From assembly GCF_000003855.2 (NCBI RefSeq), contig NW_003101675.1:1551277-1615276 (forward strand): 64,000 bases of DNA, in the 5' to 3' direction. Positions 32,940 through 46,217 of the stretch are shown piece by piece. Made by a program: the position numbers and the translations under genes. The first letter of the stretch is position 1. Every line of letters begins with the position of its first letter. The DNA is from Blastomyces gilchristii SLH14081 (Eukaryota; Ascomycota; Eurotiomycetes; Onygenales; Ajellomycetaceae). The notes beneath the pieces are model-generated. The model was not told the DNA's origin. It saw only the letters and a list, made by a program, of their open reading frames with translations, and searched no databases.

Positions 32940-35900
32940 CTTTTCTTTTCTTACACTTTTTCTTTATCTACTAGTTACTACTCTTACACAATCTCTATAT
33001 AATACAGTATTCAGTAACTAGATTCAGCAGCTTTCATCTTTTAGAATTCTGTCTTATGTATTATACTGTCTCTCTTCACTCACTCAGATTACTATAGTGA
33101 ACAGCTTATTAAAACTAACCTCATCTGATCTCTGAGCATTCTCAGAGGTCAAGATAGCTTGATCTCACATATCTGTGAATATTTCAGATAGTTTATTCTC
33201 TGTGATCTTCACAATTGAACTGATGTAAACAGTTAAATTCAACTCTGAATTTCTTTTTCTTCTGTGATCTGATTCACATGCAAGTCTGCTGCTTTGAGAC
33301 TGCTGTTTACTGTGTTATATCTGCTATCTGCAGCACATTATCATACAATCAGCTACAGTCTCATTACTTATTGAAGTGTAGCATTTATCTGATTTCTTCA
33401 TTGCTTCTCATTCTTTTCTTATAATTATAAAAAGATCAGAATAAGTGAGATCATCTGATTCATAAGCATCTATGATTTTTCTTACCTTGTAAGACTTTTC
33501 AATTATAAGTCTCTTCTTTTTCAACACTGATAATAGTGCTGTGAATAACTATAATTCACTCAAGTCTTGCATCTTTGCTTTTACAAGTTGTGAATCAATT
33601 ATTAAGTTGTGTAAGATCTGTTTCTCTGATTCTTTCAATGCATATATTTTCAGAGAATGTGATTTGAGTATTTTATATGACTCAAATCATCTAGATTGAA
33701 ACTTCTCAGAACTCTTATTATATATAAGAACTTACATTTTCATCTTGAGACTCAATTTCTTAACTAGTGAGTCTTGTATTCTTTTTGATTGAATTGCTCA
33801 GTTCAGAAGTAACTTATTCACTTTTGCACATGTGTGACTGATCTCTTTCAATCTTGATTCTGCATCTGCAACTGTTGCATCTGTAACTGCTGTTTTCTTT
33901 CTCATCTTTTCTGAAGCATTCTCCAGAATGTGCGGATGCAATTCATACAACAGGTAGAATGATGAATGCTTAAAGACTGCATGCTGCTGAATTCACATGA
34001 CTAATAGTGCCTGACTGAGATATTCATTTCATAATCTTATAGACTTGTTCACTAGATATTTCATCAGCATGTTACTCAAGATTTTATTCAAGTGTTTCAT
34101 CTTTCTGTTTATTCATGAATGATATAATGTTGTTCTATAATGTCTTGTCTATAACTGACTCATGAAATGCCTCACTACTTCTTCTACAAGGTTCACACTG
34201 TTATCAGTTAGAATCTCACACAGCATTTCATAGTTGATATAGATCTCATTATATAGAAACTTTGTCATTATCTTCTCTATTGTCTCTGAAACTGCTTTCA
34301 CAACTGATCAGTCAGTAGTGTAATTAATAGCAGTGATTATTCATCAATTTTCATTTTATATTTGTGATAATATGTCTATAAGGTTCACTTCTCATCATTT
34401 AAACAGTTGTATTATATACTTCATCTGATATTATACTTTCTCATGTTCTAATCCTTTCTTAGATTCTTTCACAACCTGATAATTCAGGCACTTGTGAGTA
34501 TACATCTGAATGTTCTCAGTCATGCTTGATCAGTATACTCTTGATTCAAGTATGCTCATGAGTTCAGGGCTTTCTAAGTGACTGAATTCCTTGTGCATGT
34601 GAGCTATCAAGTCATATCTAAATGAAGATTCTAGATAGAGAGCTTCTATGTATTCTAGATTATGATAAAGCACAATGTCATTTTTCAATTTTCTCAGCTT
34701 GAAGTTCAAAAGCATCTCTTCTACTACTCTTACAAGATGTTTATCATCTGATATCTTGTCATTCTCTAAATAAGAGATCATGATGTTCACTTATTCTGAT
34801 TTCTTACACTCTCTCAGTATATTTAATGCAAACTTCTCTTATATCTAGTTTACAGAACTCTTACTCATGAAATCAGATCTGTGACTGATTGTATCAGATA
34901 TTACAGCATTCAATCTCTTTTAATATTTAATATGAAGATTGTACACTTGAAACTTCAAGATTCAATATACTAAGTGTTTGAAAGATTTTGTTATTAATTA
35001 TAGATAGATGAGGTTTTCATAATCTGTGATCACTGTTATTGTATACTCATTGTTAATATATCTATCTTATAATACTAGTGCATGCTTGATTGCTAGCAAT
35101 TTCTTTTTATACACTAAGTAATTAAGCTCAGTGCCTGATAGTTTTCTATCATTGTATACTATCAAGTGCAGCTTGCTGTTCTTACTCATCTGTAGAAGAG
35201 TGTCTCTGATAACTCATTCAGATGCATTCATCTCAATGTAGAAAGATTTATTATAATCTGATTGAATAAGCACTGAGAATGTTGTTATAGATTTTCTCAG
35301 TGTGAGAAAAGCTTCTTTGTACACAGCATTTCAGATGATTGAATGAAACTTCTTTCTTTACAGATTTGTATTCATTTCTCTTAAGAGATCTGAGAGTGAT
35401 ACAGATATTCATATAAAATCCTTGATGAATCTGTGATAATATGAGACCAACTCAAGAAACTATTATATATGGTGTATATTTCTCAGCTGCAGTCAATTCA
35501 CTATAACATTCAATTTCTCTGAGATGAGATGTATACAGTTATCACTCACTACATGTTCTATGAACTTCAACTCTTCTATTTCAAACACATATTTTATTAA
35601 TTTGATGTAGAGCTTATACTCTGTCAGAGTTGTAAGCACTTCATTGAGATACTTCAGATGTTTGTTATATGAGTTTGAAAAGACTAGAATGTCATTGAGA
35701 TATATAAGGTATGAGATTTCATTCTGTTTATGAAGAATTGTATTCATCATTGTTTGAAAGTTGATAGATATATTTATCAGACTGAATAATATTATCAGAA
35801 ATTTGAATTTCTCTCATTGTATATTAAATATAGTTCATGAAACTGACAGTTCATCTACATGAATCTGCTAGTATTCTGAGAGAAGATCAATCTTTAATAG

Positions 35901-36180
35901 ATATCAGGTGTTTTCAACTGTATTTAACTGTTGTTGAATTCATGACAGTGAATATTCATTCTTGATCATAAGCTTATTGAGTGCTTGATAATTAATACAT
36001 ATTCATCACTCTTCATCTGTCTTTTTCACAAATAGAACTGAAAAGCCTCACATACTTGATGAGAATCATATGAGATCATGTTCTAGAAGATTAATAATCT
36101 GATACTTCTGTTCTTTGAGATGTGTTTATGACAGAGAGTATGCATTCTGATTGACTGGTTTTGCATTCTCTGTGTCAATC
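32940..36180 (-). pseudogene. Gypsy-1 copy B pol remnant
   Basis: The minus strand is homologous to copy A pol throughout. The RT segment with YLIYLNDILVFSNSYNKHL (35,493-35,750) has kept one more catalytic Asp than copy A (YLND versus YLNN). The integrase zinc-finger region includes HMHKEFSHLESPELM near 34,550-34,600. Both conserved blocks are in the same frame, with substitution stops between them. Confidence 0.85.
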
Positions 36181-37626
36181 TTATATATGAATTCTTGTTT
36201 CAGCAGCAATTCCGATAAAAGATCTATTCAGAAGACCTTCTCATACTTCTTCAGAAGCTTCTTCATACACTTGTTCTTCTGCATATTCTTTATCTTGATT
36301 TTCTTTACTTTCAGATTCTGTATGATATACAGAATGCTTTCAGATGAGATCTTGTGAATCATTCTCTTTACTTATTAATATATAAGCAGATTTAACTCTT
36401 CTATATCAGGGATGTGAAATGTTCTTCTTATATCAGTTGATAGAATTGTATGAACTGTTTTCTTTCTATCAGTTAACTGTATATGATATGTATGTCATTG
36501 AATCTGTGAATTGAACCTTTGAAATTAATCAAGTCTGAGAATAAGATTGTATTTCATGTTCTGCAGCTCTCACACTTAAATATAGTAAGATCATTCTCTG
36601 AAGTGCAAGGGAACTCTTACTCTTGCAGATGATATTAAATATTAGTTATCAGATAATCTTATACATTGAGAATTCTTCACTTAGCAGATCTCTTTCAGTC
36701 TTCAGATTATATAATTATTAATATATTATATAGAAGCTTCTGTGTCTGCTAACACTTTTGCAGTCATCTCTTAATTCTTACTTAAGTGTCTCTTATACAT
36801 TAACATTTCAGGTCTCAAGGCATTGAGATAAGTATTCACTTCATCCTCACTCACATCTCAGTCAGAAGCCTGCTTTCTCTTGATATTCACAGAATTCAGA
36901 GAATTATCTAACACAGACATCTCTTTCACTTTGAAGACTTTTTATAGAATATCAGCAAGTGTCTCTGAGCTCACTGATTCTGCTAGTTTTTTAACTCTCT
37001 TGCTTCTCTTGACTATGTATACTGAGTGTCATCTTTTACATCATAATTTTAGTATCTGCAGTTAAAGCAAGCTCAATACTCATAATATCAAGATTTTCAC
37101 TCAGAGAATCTCTTTTTCAGAGGATTCAGCACTTTAGTAATGATATTCAGATCTAGATTCATTATATCTGAGTGTGTGACTTATATCATAGAAGTCTGAT
37201 TATCTATTCTTCACTGAGATATACTTAATTGCAGTATTTTCTATTACAATTGACTTACTTATTCTCATATAATAAGAATATTATATACTTTCTTCACTAT
37301 ATCTGACTGTGAGATTAAGCATTTTCATTTCACTCTTAACTTAAGTGTAAGATCATGAATAAAGATCTGTAAACAGAAAGATGTTGAAAGCTCTTTATTC
37401 AATATAAGATAATGTAAGCTGAAGTGTATGAAGTATGATATAACAGTACTCACTTGTCTACACTTAGTGAAGTATTTATAACACTTATCTCATATATTCA
37501 CTTTCTCAAAGTTGTGCAAGATTCATTTGAAAAACTCATTTCATATTTATAAGAATGAATATCACTTCAAGTCTGTGAGATTTATCTTTTTATCAGTTAT
37601 TCATAATAACTTTGCTTTTCTGTGTA
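36180..37626 (-). pseudogene. Gypsy-1 copy B protease and distal gag
   Basis: This is the minus-strand counterpart of copy A 10,250-11,690, including the knuckle region near 37,050. It is interrupted at 37,626 by the LINE; the rest of gag lies at 45,175-46,217. Confidence 0.65.
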
Positions 37627-37641
37627 TTATTATTATTATTC
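37625..37641 (-). repeat. (AAT)n tail at the LINE 3' end
   Basis: On the plus strand it is a short (ATT)n run, five units long, directly next to the target duplication. The element's RNA end therefore carried an AAT-repeat tail rather than poly-A. The SINE at 6,967 ends in the same type of tail. Confidence 0.8.
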
Positions 37642-37681
37642 TTCAATTATAGATGTATGCAGTCAGAGACTATGACATCTA

Positions 37682-37704
37682 CCTGAGAACTTTTAGTTCT
37701 CAGG
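37682..37704 (-). other. Perfect hairpin in the LINE 3' region
   Basis: CCTGAGAACT and AGTTCTCAGG are exact complements around a 3-nt loop, within about 60 bp of the tail. A 3' stem-loop is a known recognition signal for the reverse transcriptase of some LINE groups. It could also be chance. Confidence 0.55.
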
Positions 37705-38012
37705 GTTTTTCCTATATCTGTAAAGTTAACTATTATACATTCATCAATTTCAGATATGCAAAATCAGAAAATTCCAGCCCAGAATACAAAAACTGTTTAC
37801 AAATTGCAGTGTTTTAACATCTTTTGATACTTTGAAATCATTTGATAATATCATGACAAAGGAAAAGAGAAAAAGAACACAGTCTCAAAGATAGACACAT
37901 TAAATAGATAGATAGAAAGAAATTGAAAGAAAAAGATAAAGAAAAAGATAAAGTAAAGAGAGACTATAACAAAACAAATTATTAAAAGAGAGTGTATAGC
38001 TGTTTTAACAGA

Positions 38013-41000
38013 CTATATCTGATTGATTTCCTCCTCTTCATATTCAGATAATTCTGAATTTAGCCATTTTCTTGTAGCTGCTTGAGTTTCTGATAGAAAG
38101 TCTATTAAGTATTTAATTCCTGTCTCAGTTGAGAATAAGAATCTCATATTTAATTGATTTAGATCATACTTCTCTTTCAATCTGGCTCTGAGACTATTGT
38201 ATAATGCACAGTGCATTACAATATACTCAGGATTCTCATTTGTATTGCAGAATAAGCATTCTATTGAGTTAAATCTATCATCAAATCTTTGTATATAAGA
38301 TTTGAAATAGTCATGTCCTAGTTTCAGCTGTATTATAGATGAGAATATTTTCTTTTTACATTTAATTGAACAAGATTTCCACTTGAGTTTTGTTTCAAAT
38401 CTTGAATAATGTATACTCTTCTTTTATTTCTGCCAGCTTTCATTCCACTTGTCTAAACAAGATTCTTTTATTTTTCTCTTTATAAAAGACCAGGACACAA
38501 TTTTTTGAATAGATCTGCTTAATTCTGCACCCTTTTTTGCAGCTGAATCAGCCAATTCATTGTCATGAATATTCATATGAGCAGAAACCCAGTGCAGATG
38601 AATTATCAGCTTTAATGTTCTTCTCTTTTGAATTTTCAAAATAGAGTTTAAGATCAGTTCAAGATTCATTTGATTATTATGAATCTGACTATTTCTAAGT
38701 CTTTTTAAAGCAGCTTGACTATCAGAGAATATTCATGCCTCTTTCAAACAATTTCCTCTTTTATGAGATTTTATTTCAATGAGTTTGAAAGCTTTCACTA
38801 TTGCAAATAGTTCAGCATCAAAGACTTCATATTCAGAGCCTAGATTTCAGAAATCTGAGATAAAATTGATATTATCTTCAGTATAAGCAATTCCTGTGTC
38901 TAATCTATTCAAGTTCTCATTTTTTGAGTCATCTGAATAAATCAGAATAGAGTCTTTTATATTGATTATAGAAATTCTCTTCAAATGCTGTTCATATTCT
39001 TTCTCTTTTGATAGTTCACTTATTTGTAAGTCTATAAGAGATTCAAGCTTTTCTCTCCAGGGAGATAACTTCTCATGATCAACTTTTTCAATATTTAAAG
39101 AAGAAAATTGATTTTTAATCAGAGAGTATAGTCTGTACAGTTGAGAAGACATTTTCTTTGAAGAGTTATTTTCATTTCAATCAAGAAATCTATTTCAATC
39201 CAGTTCATTACCAGAGTTAATTGATGGAAATGAAGAAGAGACTCTTTCTCTGATTATATGATTTGAGCTCATCTTTACAACTCTCAGAGCATAGTTCATA
39301 CAGGCCTTTTCAAATCTAATAGCAGGAGGAGGAATTGAAGCTTCAATTTTCATTGCTTTAATAGAAGATGATTTGAATGCTCTCAGAATTCTTCTCAAGA
39401 CTCTGTTTTACAGACTTTGAAAGAGTTCAGTGAAATTCTCTTGATTATTCTATCAAACTTGAACTTCATAATCAGCTACTGATGTAATACAGGCTATATA
39501 TAACTGTCTTCTAGCCTGAAAGGATAGACTCCTCTCTGTATTTGATAGTCTGATTATGTTGTTCAATAGTCTTTCTGCCTTGACAGTTCTTTGTTAAATG
39601 TGATATTTAAAATTCAACTTGGAGTTTAATCATACTTCTAATCATTTGACATTTACACTGGGTTTAATCTCTCTATTTAAAAGAGTTAGAGATAGTTCTT
39701 TCTCATTGAATCTTGAAAAGAAGTGAATTAACTCAGTTTTATTCATATTAAATTGAATTTGATTGATATCTGCTCTAACAAAGATTTTCTTTGCAGCTTC
39801 TTCAATTACTTTCAAATTCTCTTTGATAGTTTTTGAGCTGTAGACTAGATCAATATCATTCATATAACTCAGAGATCACACTATTCTCATATTTCTATTT
39901 TTAAATAGATATACAGTGTATATTGCAAATAAAATGAGTGAGATTGAAGATTTCTGTGATACTTCTATTTTTATCTCAGTCTTGTCTTATTTCATTCCAT
40001 CAAAGAAGAGTTATATACTTCTTTTAGACATAAAACAGTTAACTCATTTTATTAGAGAAAGTGACAGTTTTAATATCTTCAATGTCTGAATTAACTTTGA
40101 CTTTAAAACATGATCAAATACTTCTTTTATATCAATGAAAACTGCAGTTGAGACCAGATTCTCATGCTTTGCTATTTGAATATTATGAATAACTGAGAGA
40201 ACAGTGTCAATTGTAGAACACTGTTTTCTATCTCTCATTTATTCACTGAATAAAAGAGAATTATCTATAGAGCTTATAAAAGATAGTTGAGTAGCTATTA
40301 TCTTTTCTAAAATCTTTCCTAGGCAGTTCAATAGAGATATTACTCTATATGACTTAGAAATTGAAGTTTTTCTATTAGGTTTTGCAAGAATCACTCCAGT
40401 GACTTCTCTTCAGCATTCAGAATGATATTCATTTTTCAAGAGATTGAAAAAGAGCTCAAAATACTCATTCTTTAAGTAGGAATATATATTCTGAATAATC
40501 AAGTGATTAATTGAATCAGGATCTGCAGCAGTTTTAACAGAACTTGAGAAGATAGCTGACTCTAATTCATCTTATATAAGATCAGGCCATTCCCAGTCAT
40601 TTTCATTAATGTAGTTGAGAAGTGATATATTCTCTTCCTCTGAATCTGAATCTGAATCTGGTGAGTTCTGAAAGAGAATTCTCATGAAAGCTTGACATTT
40701 TTCCTCAAAAGAGTGTGCTGTATATGATTCATTCTGAAACTCATATTCTAAGGCTGGAAGTTTTGCTACACTTCTTGTTTTAGTATAGTTAAAAGCTTTA
40801 AAAACTTCCTTCTCTTATGCTTCTTCAAGAAATTTATTCCAGCAGTCTGTTTTAGCTCTTTTAATATCTGAAAAATATTCATTTCTGACAGCTTTGAACT
40901 CTTCATCAGATATTACATCATTCTTCCAATCTCTTCTAGCAGTAGCTAATTCTTTCCTTTTAGATGAGATATTCTCATTTCATCAAGATTTTGAATACTC

Positions 41001-41975
41001 AGAAGATTTTCTCTTTGAAATATTATCTCTAACACATGTTAGAATAATAGATGTAATAAGCTTCACTCTATTCTCAAGCATTTCATTTGAGATATCTTGA
41101 TCAGAATTTCAATATAGCTCATTCTGTCTTTCAGATTTTAACAGTTTTATGCTTTCTTCAACTGCTTTTCAATCAGCTTTTTCAAAGTTATACTGATTAG
41201 AGAGAAGAGGATTTTCACTCATTTATTTTTCACTCAGTTCAATATTAAATTGAATAATCTCATGATCTGATTCTGATGTCTCATTTGAATTAATAAATCA
41301 GTTTACAAGTCTTCTTTTCATTAGATTTTGTGACATGAAGATTAGATCTATAATAGACTTCTGTTTCATGCCTTTTCTAAAGAATGTTTGTTGATCAGAC
41401 TTATTAACCAAATCTATTGAATGCTCAAAGATTCATTCAATCAGATTATCAGCTCTCACTGCTCTCTTGCATTCTGAATTTCATCAGGGATGATGTGCAT
41501 TGAAGTCTCCTGCAATTATAGAGTTTCTTGATAAAGTTATGTTCAGAAATTCTCTATCAATTGTCCAGATATTGTTATATTCCTTCAATGACTTTTCATT
41601 ATAGATATTTATGAGCTGTATAGTATCAAACTCATTTTCTTTATCTATAATGTCACTCATCAGAATATCAGAGTCAGACATGATATTAAATCTTAGATTA
41701 AATTGATATCTTGATCTCTTTCTTCTATAGATCACTACTCTTGACTTTATCTCAGACTTTTGAGATAAAAAGCAGTAGTAGCTTGAATGAGAAATGACAT
41801 ATTTTTGCTCAGCATCAAAATTCAGCTCCTGAAGCAGTATAAAATCAACTTTTTATTCAAATGTAATTTGAAGACAAGAATAAATGCAATTTGAGTTTCT
41901 ATTCACATTATTTTGAATAAATGTGATTTTTGAAGAGTTTTTAAACTTTTTTTGTTGTTTTTGTTGTATATTCAT
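38013..41975 (-). pseudogene. LINE ORF2: endonuclease, reverse transcriptase, RNase H
   Basis: One minus-strand frame of 1,321 codons runs from the ATG at 41,975 to the stop at 38,013 with no indel; in-frame stops are mostly TGA. The endonuclease has FILLQELNFDAEQKYV and AGDFNAHHP. The RT has VFIDIKEVFDHV (40,130 region) and the catalytic YMNDIDLVYSS at about 39,860, where the usual YxDD is altered to YMND. RNase H shows IYSDDSKNENL (38,930), ELFAIVKAF and HWVSAHMNIHDNELAD (38,550). A Cys/His-type motif CLFCNTNENPEYIVMHC lies near the C-terminus. It starts 23 bp after ORF1 ends. Confidence 0.9.
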
Positions 41976-41998
41976 ACTAAAAGAGAGTAGAGTAGAAT

Positions 41999-43618
41999 CT
42001 AATTACTATCATCAGATAGTAGATTATAACTGTTCTGAAAAGTAGAAATCTGAACTGCTTGCATTATATCTAGTTTATCATCAGAGTCATTTCTCAATTC
42101 TCTAATCTTAACAGGAGTTTGAGGATTCAAATTCTGTTTACATTTAGCTGGAGAATTGAAGTTTGAAGACTTAGATAGTTGAGAGTTTCTTCTTTTTGAG
42201 CTTACAGTTGTGAGTTTACTGACTTGACTATTCTCTTCAGTTCTAGGTTTACTCTGAGCTTCATCTTTTCTCCAGTTCTTTTGAGTTCTTGGAGCAAACA
42301 TACATTCTTTTGAGCTAGATGCATGTTTTTCTTTGCAATTAGAGCATTTAAGCAGAGTGTGTTGACATATTTCATCTCTTTTTGAGCATGTTTCACATTT
42401 ATGCTCACTAGTTTTGTGATCTCTGACACAGAATGCACATTTTGAGTCTCTGAAACAGAAGATTGCAAAGTGTTCATATCTTTGACAGTTTGAACACTGT
42501 GTTTGAGCTTTGAGATTCATTCTTGAGTCTTTATATTCATGAACTCTCATTTTCAAACCTGCTACTCTTACTTCAGAGATCTTTGACTGTTCTATTGTCT
42601 TTGTATATACTAGAACAGAGGCATTTCTTCTGCTTTGTCTGAACTCAATTGAATTTAGTCATACAGGCTTCTTTCTCAGTTGAATAGAGTTGTATTCTTC
42701 TAATTTATTTTTGAGAAGTAGCATTTCTTCTTCACAGTCAAAAATTTCAACTGGAATATCATGAAGAATGAATTTGTCTCACTTTTCATCTCTCTCAGAT
42801 AGAATTGTTGTGTTTAACAAAGATTCTACTGCTGATTTCCAGAGATTCTCATTCTGATTAAGGAATTCAGCATCAAATTCAGGCATTGTAGTCAGAATAA
42901 TGAAGTTTTCAAAGAAGGATGACTCAATTGAAGCTATAACTGGTTTTTGAACTTCAATATCAGTCATTAACTGAGAAAAGAACTGCTGATTAATTTCATT
43001 TCTAATTCTGAAAATGAGGTTTGAGTTTAGCTTATTTCTCTGCAATATGTTCTGATTTGAGACTTTGAGAATAAGTCTTCTATTTCTGAAGATTTGAAGA
43101 TTTTTCTCTTTTTGCATTTTTTTCTTCACTCTTCTATCACTAGAAGTATGAGCAGTATTCTTCTCAGTTTTCTCAGAATTTTGAGCAGGTTTTGAGATAG
43201 CAGATTTAGAGACAGCAGGTTTAGAGACAGCAGATTCAGCTGCTTGAGCATATATTTTCTTCTGATTTAAAGAAGAAGAAGAAGAAGAAGTAGAAAAGAA
43301 AGAAGAGTAAACTGAAGAGTCAGTGATTGTATTAGAAATTTTCAAAGTTTTTTGAACTGTGTTTGAAATTCCAAGTTTGAACTTGATCACTTTCTGTAGT
43401 TGTCTAGTCTGAGTATGAAGAATTAACAGAACTTCTTCATTCATCTCACTCAGACACTGCTTTTCAAGAATTTTACTTGCTTTTTCAAGTTTCTGTATTT
43501 TAAGAGCTTGTTGTTTCTCTATTTCTTCTTTCTTTCTTCTCTTCAGAATTTCAATCTCAGAAATAGTATTTAAGAAAGCATCTTTTTCCACATCAACTGA
43601 GTGTACTTTTGAACTCAT
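41999..43618 (-). pseudogene. LINE ORF1: gag-like nucleic-acid-binding protein
   Basis: One frame of 540 codons is interrupted by a single TGA at 42,778, where Trp is likely. The N-terminal half is coiled-coil-like (EILKRRKKEEIEKQQALKIQ), followed by a Ser-rich stretch. The C-terminal third carries several Cys/His knuckles: CSNCQRYEHFAIFC, CAFCVRDHKTSEHKC, CETCSKRDEICQH and CSNCKEKHASSSKEC, typical of ORF1 in Tad/I/Jockey-type LINEs. The product would bind element RNA as a chaperone. The stop means it is inactive unless read through. Confidence 0.88.
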
Positions 43619-44700
43619 TGTTCTTACTCAATGAAAAGTTGGTCAGACTAATTCAATTGAGATATTTATTAAACTCTTTTGAATTGAAAAGTTGGTCAGA
43701 CTGTTTCAATTAAGAGGTTTCTAAGTCTGTTTTCAATTGAAAAGTTGATCAGACTATTTCAAAAGAAGAATAGCAGACTTTTATGTATAAAACACCTGAT
43801 TTTTTTCACTCTAGTTCAGTAACTAGATTAGATTTTTAAAGAGAATCTAATAAACTAAAATTGATTTTTAAGATAAATTAATAAAATCTTTACAATCTCT
43901 TTCTTGGGATACAGTGAGGAAAAGTATGATATCAATTGATAGTAAATCAGATGATATGACAGTTTTTGAGAGAAAAACTGACAAAAAATAAATCAATTTT
44001 TTGCAGAGAAATTGATTAAAACTATTCAATTTTATTCTAAATCATTCAATTCTTCTCACACAACAAGTGTGCAACTCAAATCAGTTAATAAAGAGTGTAA
44101 AAAAGAATTAAGTATTAATGAAAGCTCTTCAGCCACTGAAAAAGTAATTCTTACTTAAAAGAATATGAAATTATGACAGAAAACAACTCTGTTTTTAATT
44201 CTTTGTAAGAATATTGTGTAAAACCCAGAGAAAAACACCTTACTTTTTCAAGAGAAGTAAAAAACTATTTCTAAGATCTTTTTTTTTTTGCATTAACTGC
44301 TGCAGAAGAATGAGATAGAAACTACTAAAATATGCACTACTGTATACTCTCTATTAAGACTTTCCCTCTTCAGGGTCTTGATATTATAGAGAATATAAGT
44401 CTGTTTCTATATAATAATATAAATATTGTCAGCAGGATGTAGAGGAACTGGTTATTTATATCTCAAAATAGAAGACTTTGTCAATGATTATATCAATATA
44501 GAGTTAATTCTCAAATTCAATAGAAACCTAGTGTTGCTGTTCTCAATCTCTTGCAGAATCTATTGAATATTGAGATATTAAAACTAGATTTAATATATCT
44601 CACTGTGCAGGGATCAAAGGCTCAGTCAGACCTTGGGGTATACTGATTTTATAGTTGTTGATGTGCTGTTGACTCATTGTCTGTTGATTATGTGCTTGAT
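43619..44700 (-). other. LINE 5' region, AT-rich part
   Basis: This lies between ORF1 and the GC-rich module. It contains three direct repeats of AAAAGTTGGTCAGAC-like units at 43,635-43,755 and no frame. It is likely part of the 5' untranslated region of the LINE. Confidence 0.5.
43635..43755. repeat. Three tandem units with AAAAGTTGGTCAGACT
   Basis: Units at about 43,637, 43,687 and 43,739 share TTGAAAAGTTGGTCAGACT-like sequence spaced about 50 bp apart. They lie just upstream of LINE ORF1, as promoter or 5' UTR repeats do in some LINEs. Confidence 0.6.
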
Positions 44701-45159
44701 ATTATTGCCGAGGTATCTTTTTGTATTTTTCTGCTGGGGATGAGCCAGATTGGGAAGGGCGGTATGAGGGTGGGACTTGGCGTTGGTGTTTTGGAACATC
44801 AAAGATGGACAGGGTTTTCGCGGAGGTCGCACCTCAGATATCTCCACAACTACAGATCGGGGATCTTCCAAAATCGAGAAGATTGGTGCATACGGCTAGG
44901 TCTCTTCACCTTACAATTTGTATGGCAATTTGGCCCGGGGTTGTGGTGTGGTAGGGGAGAATGGGGGATAATCCCACGCAGGAGTTCCGAACGACATCTG
45001 GTTCACGTTTGGCTGGATAACTCCACCACCACACGGGGTATGCGGTCGGCGATGGGGTCAAAATGCTCGTATGATCGAGGGCTTTTCGATGGATCTATCG
45101 GCGGGTTCTTATTCGAAAAATCGAGCGAGTTCGTGGTGGAGCGGTTGGATAGATAGTTG
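44700..45159 (-). repeat. GC-rich module at the LINE 5' end
   Basis: This CpG-rich segment matches 18,225-18,571 and ends at the LINE target duplication. It is GC-rich although both flanks are AT-rich. It may be the LINE promoter/5' UTR or an acquired sequence. On the plus strand it has an open frame up to 159 codons (44,677-45,156), partly conserved in the other copy, with no recognised family. Confidence 0.65.
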
Positions 45160-45174
45160 TGCTTTTTCTGTGTA

Positions 45175-46217
45175 GAAATGCAGCAGATCTTAAGACTTGT
45201 TAAAATTCTGTTAACTATCTGTCTGTGAGTTCACATTCAATTTAATAATATAATTACATCTGACTTAGTTAGCTGATTACAGCATCATTTTTTCAGTCAC
45301 TATTAAAGCTTAGTAACTTCAGCAGATCTTCTGACTTGATATATTTTATACTCAGATTCTCATTCTGTGCAGTGATCTTTAATGATGTATACACTTCTGA
45401 AGAGATTATAAATAATCATGATAAGATCTTCAGATTCAGTATAGTTATCTGTCTGTGTAAATGTTCAATCTTCTGCTACAGGTCTAAGATCTGATTTTCT
45501 CTATTCTTATTAATAATAATGATTGTATCAGTGAAGCTCTTTATAGTGAATACTTGATCTACAGTGAATGCTAATTATTATTTAACTTTCATCTCAGTCT
45601 ATCACTGTATACATAAGATCTTGATCTCATTTAAAATTCTTGTATGTATACAGAGCTTTGATTTCAGTTCAGCAGTTTCAGCCGCTTTTCTTACTGCTTT
45701 GAGTAAACTCTCTGAGAGGTTCTGTATATCTTTCAGTTCAGATAACAGAGAAGAGTGTTGTTCATATCAGCTAGAGAAGATATTCATTTCAGTAATTTCT
45801 CATTAATTATACAATGTCTATTGTTATATTACTGTATTATTATATCACTATATCATTATATCACTATATCATTATATGATTTCTGTTATCATTATATGAC
45901 TCTGGTGATGATTATCTTCTTCTTTTTATTCTTCTTTTGAGTAGAGAGCAGACTTCTTTGAATCTCATTCACTACTCTCATTCTCTTTCTCACATCTCAT
46001 CTATTTGTGTACATGACATTTGCCTGAGTGTGGAGTTTTCTCTCAACAAGCAAAGCAGTATCAATCAGATGCTCTTTCACTCACTGCTCTTCATACACTA
46101 TCTTTTGAGGCATTTTAGAACCACACTGGCATAATAACTACAAATCACTTCATAGATGAAATTATCACACTCTGAGAGAGTCTGCACTTCTCACTGGTTT
46201 TTAGACATGCTATCAGA
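45175..46217 (-). pseudogene. Gypsy-1 copy B proximal gag
   Basis: This is the minus-strand counterpart of copy A 9,224-10,250 and is interrupted by the LINE at 45,159. Plus-strand open frames here are antisense shadows. Confidence 0.65.

Larger units (their letters stand above)
37627..45159 (-). mobile_element. Tad/I-type LINE, near full length, inserted in Gypsy-1 copy B gag
   Basis: The flanks carry a duplication of about 14 bp, TGCTTTTCTGTGTA on the left and TGCTTTTTCTGTGTA at 45,160-45,174; copy A shows the empty site near 10,250. The minus strand has a long 5' region with a GC-rich module, ORF1 (gag-like, zinc knuckles), ORF2 (endonuclease, RT, RNase H), and a 3' end finishing in an (AAT)n tail. 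Decay is light: each ORF stays in one frame with scattered TGA codons. It is the innermost and therefore the youngest insertion of this nest. Confidence 0.93.
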
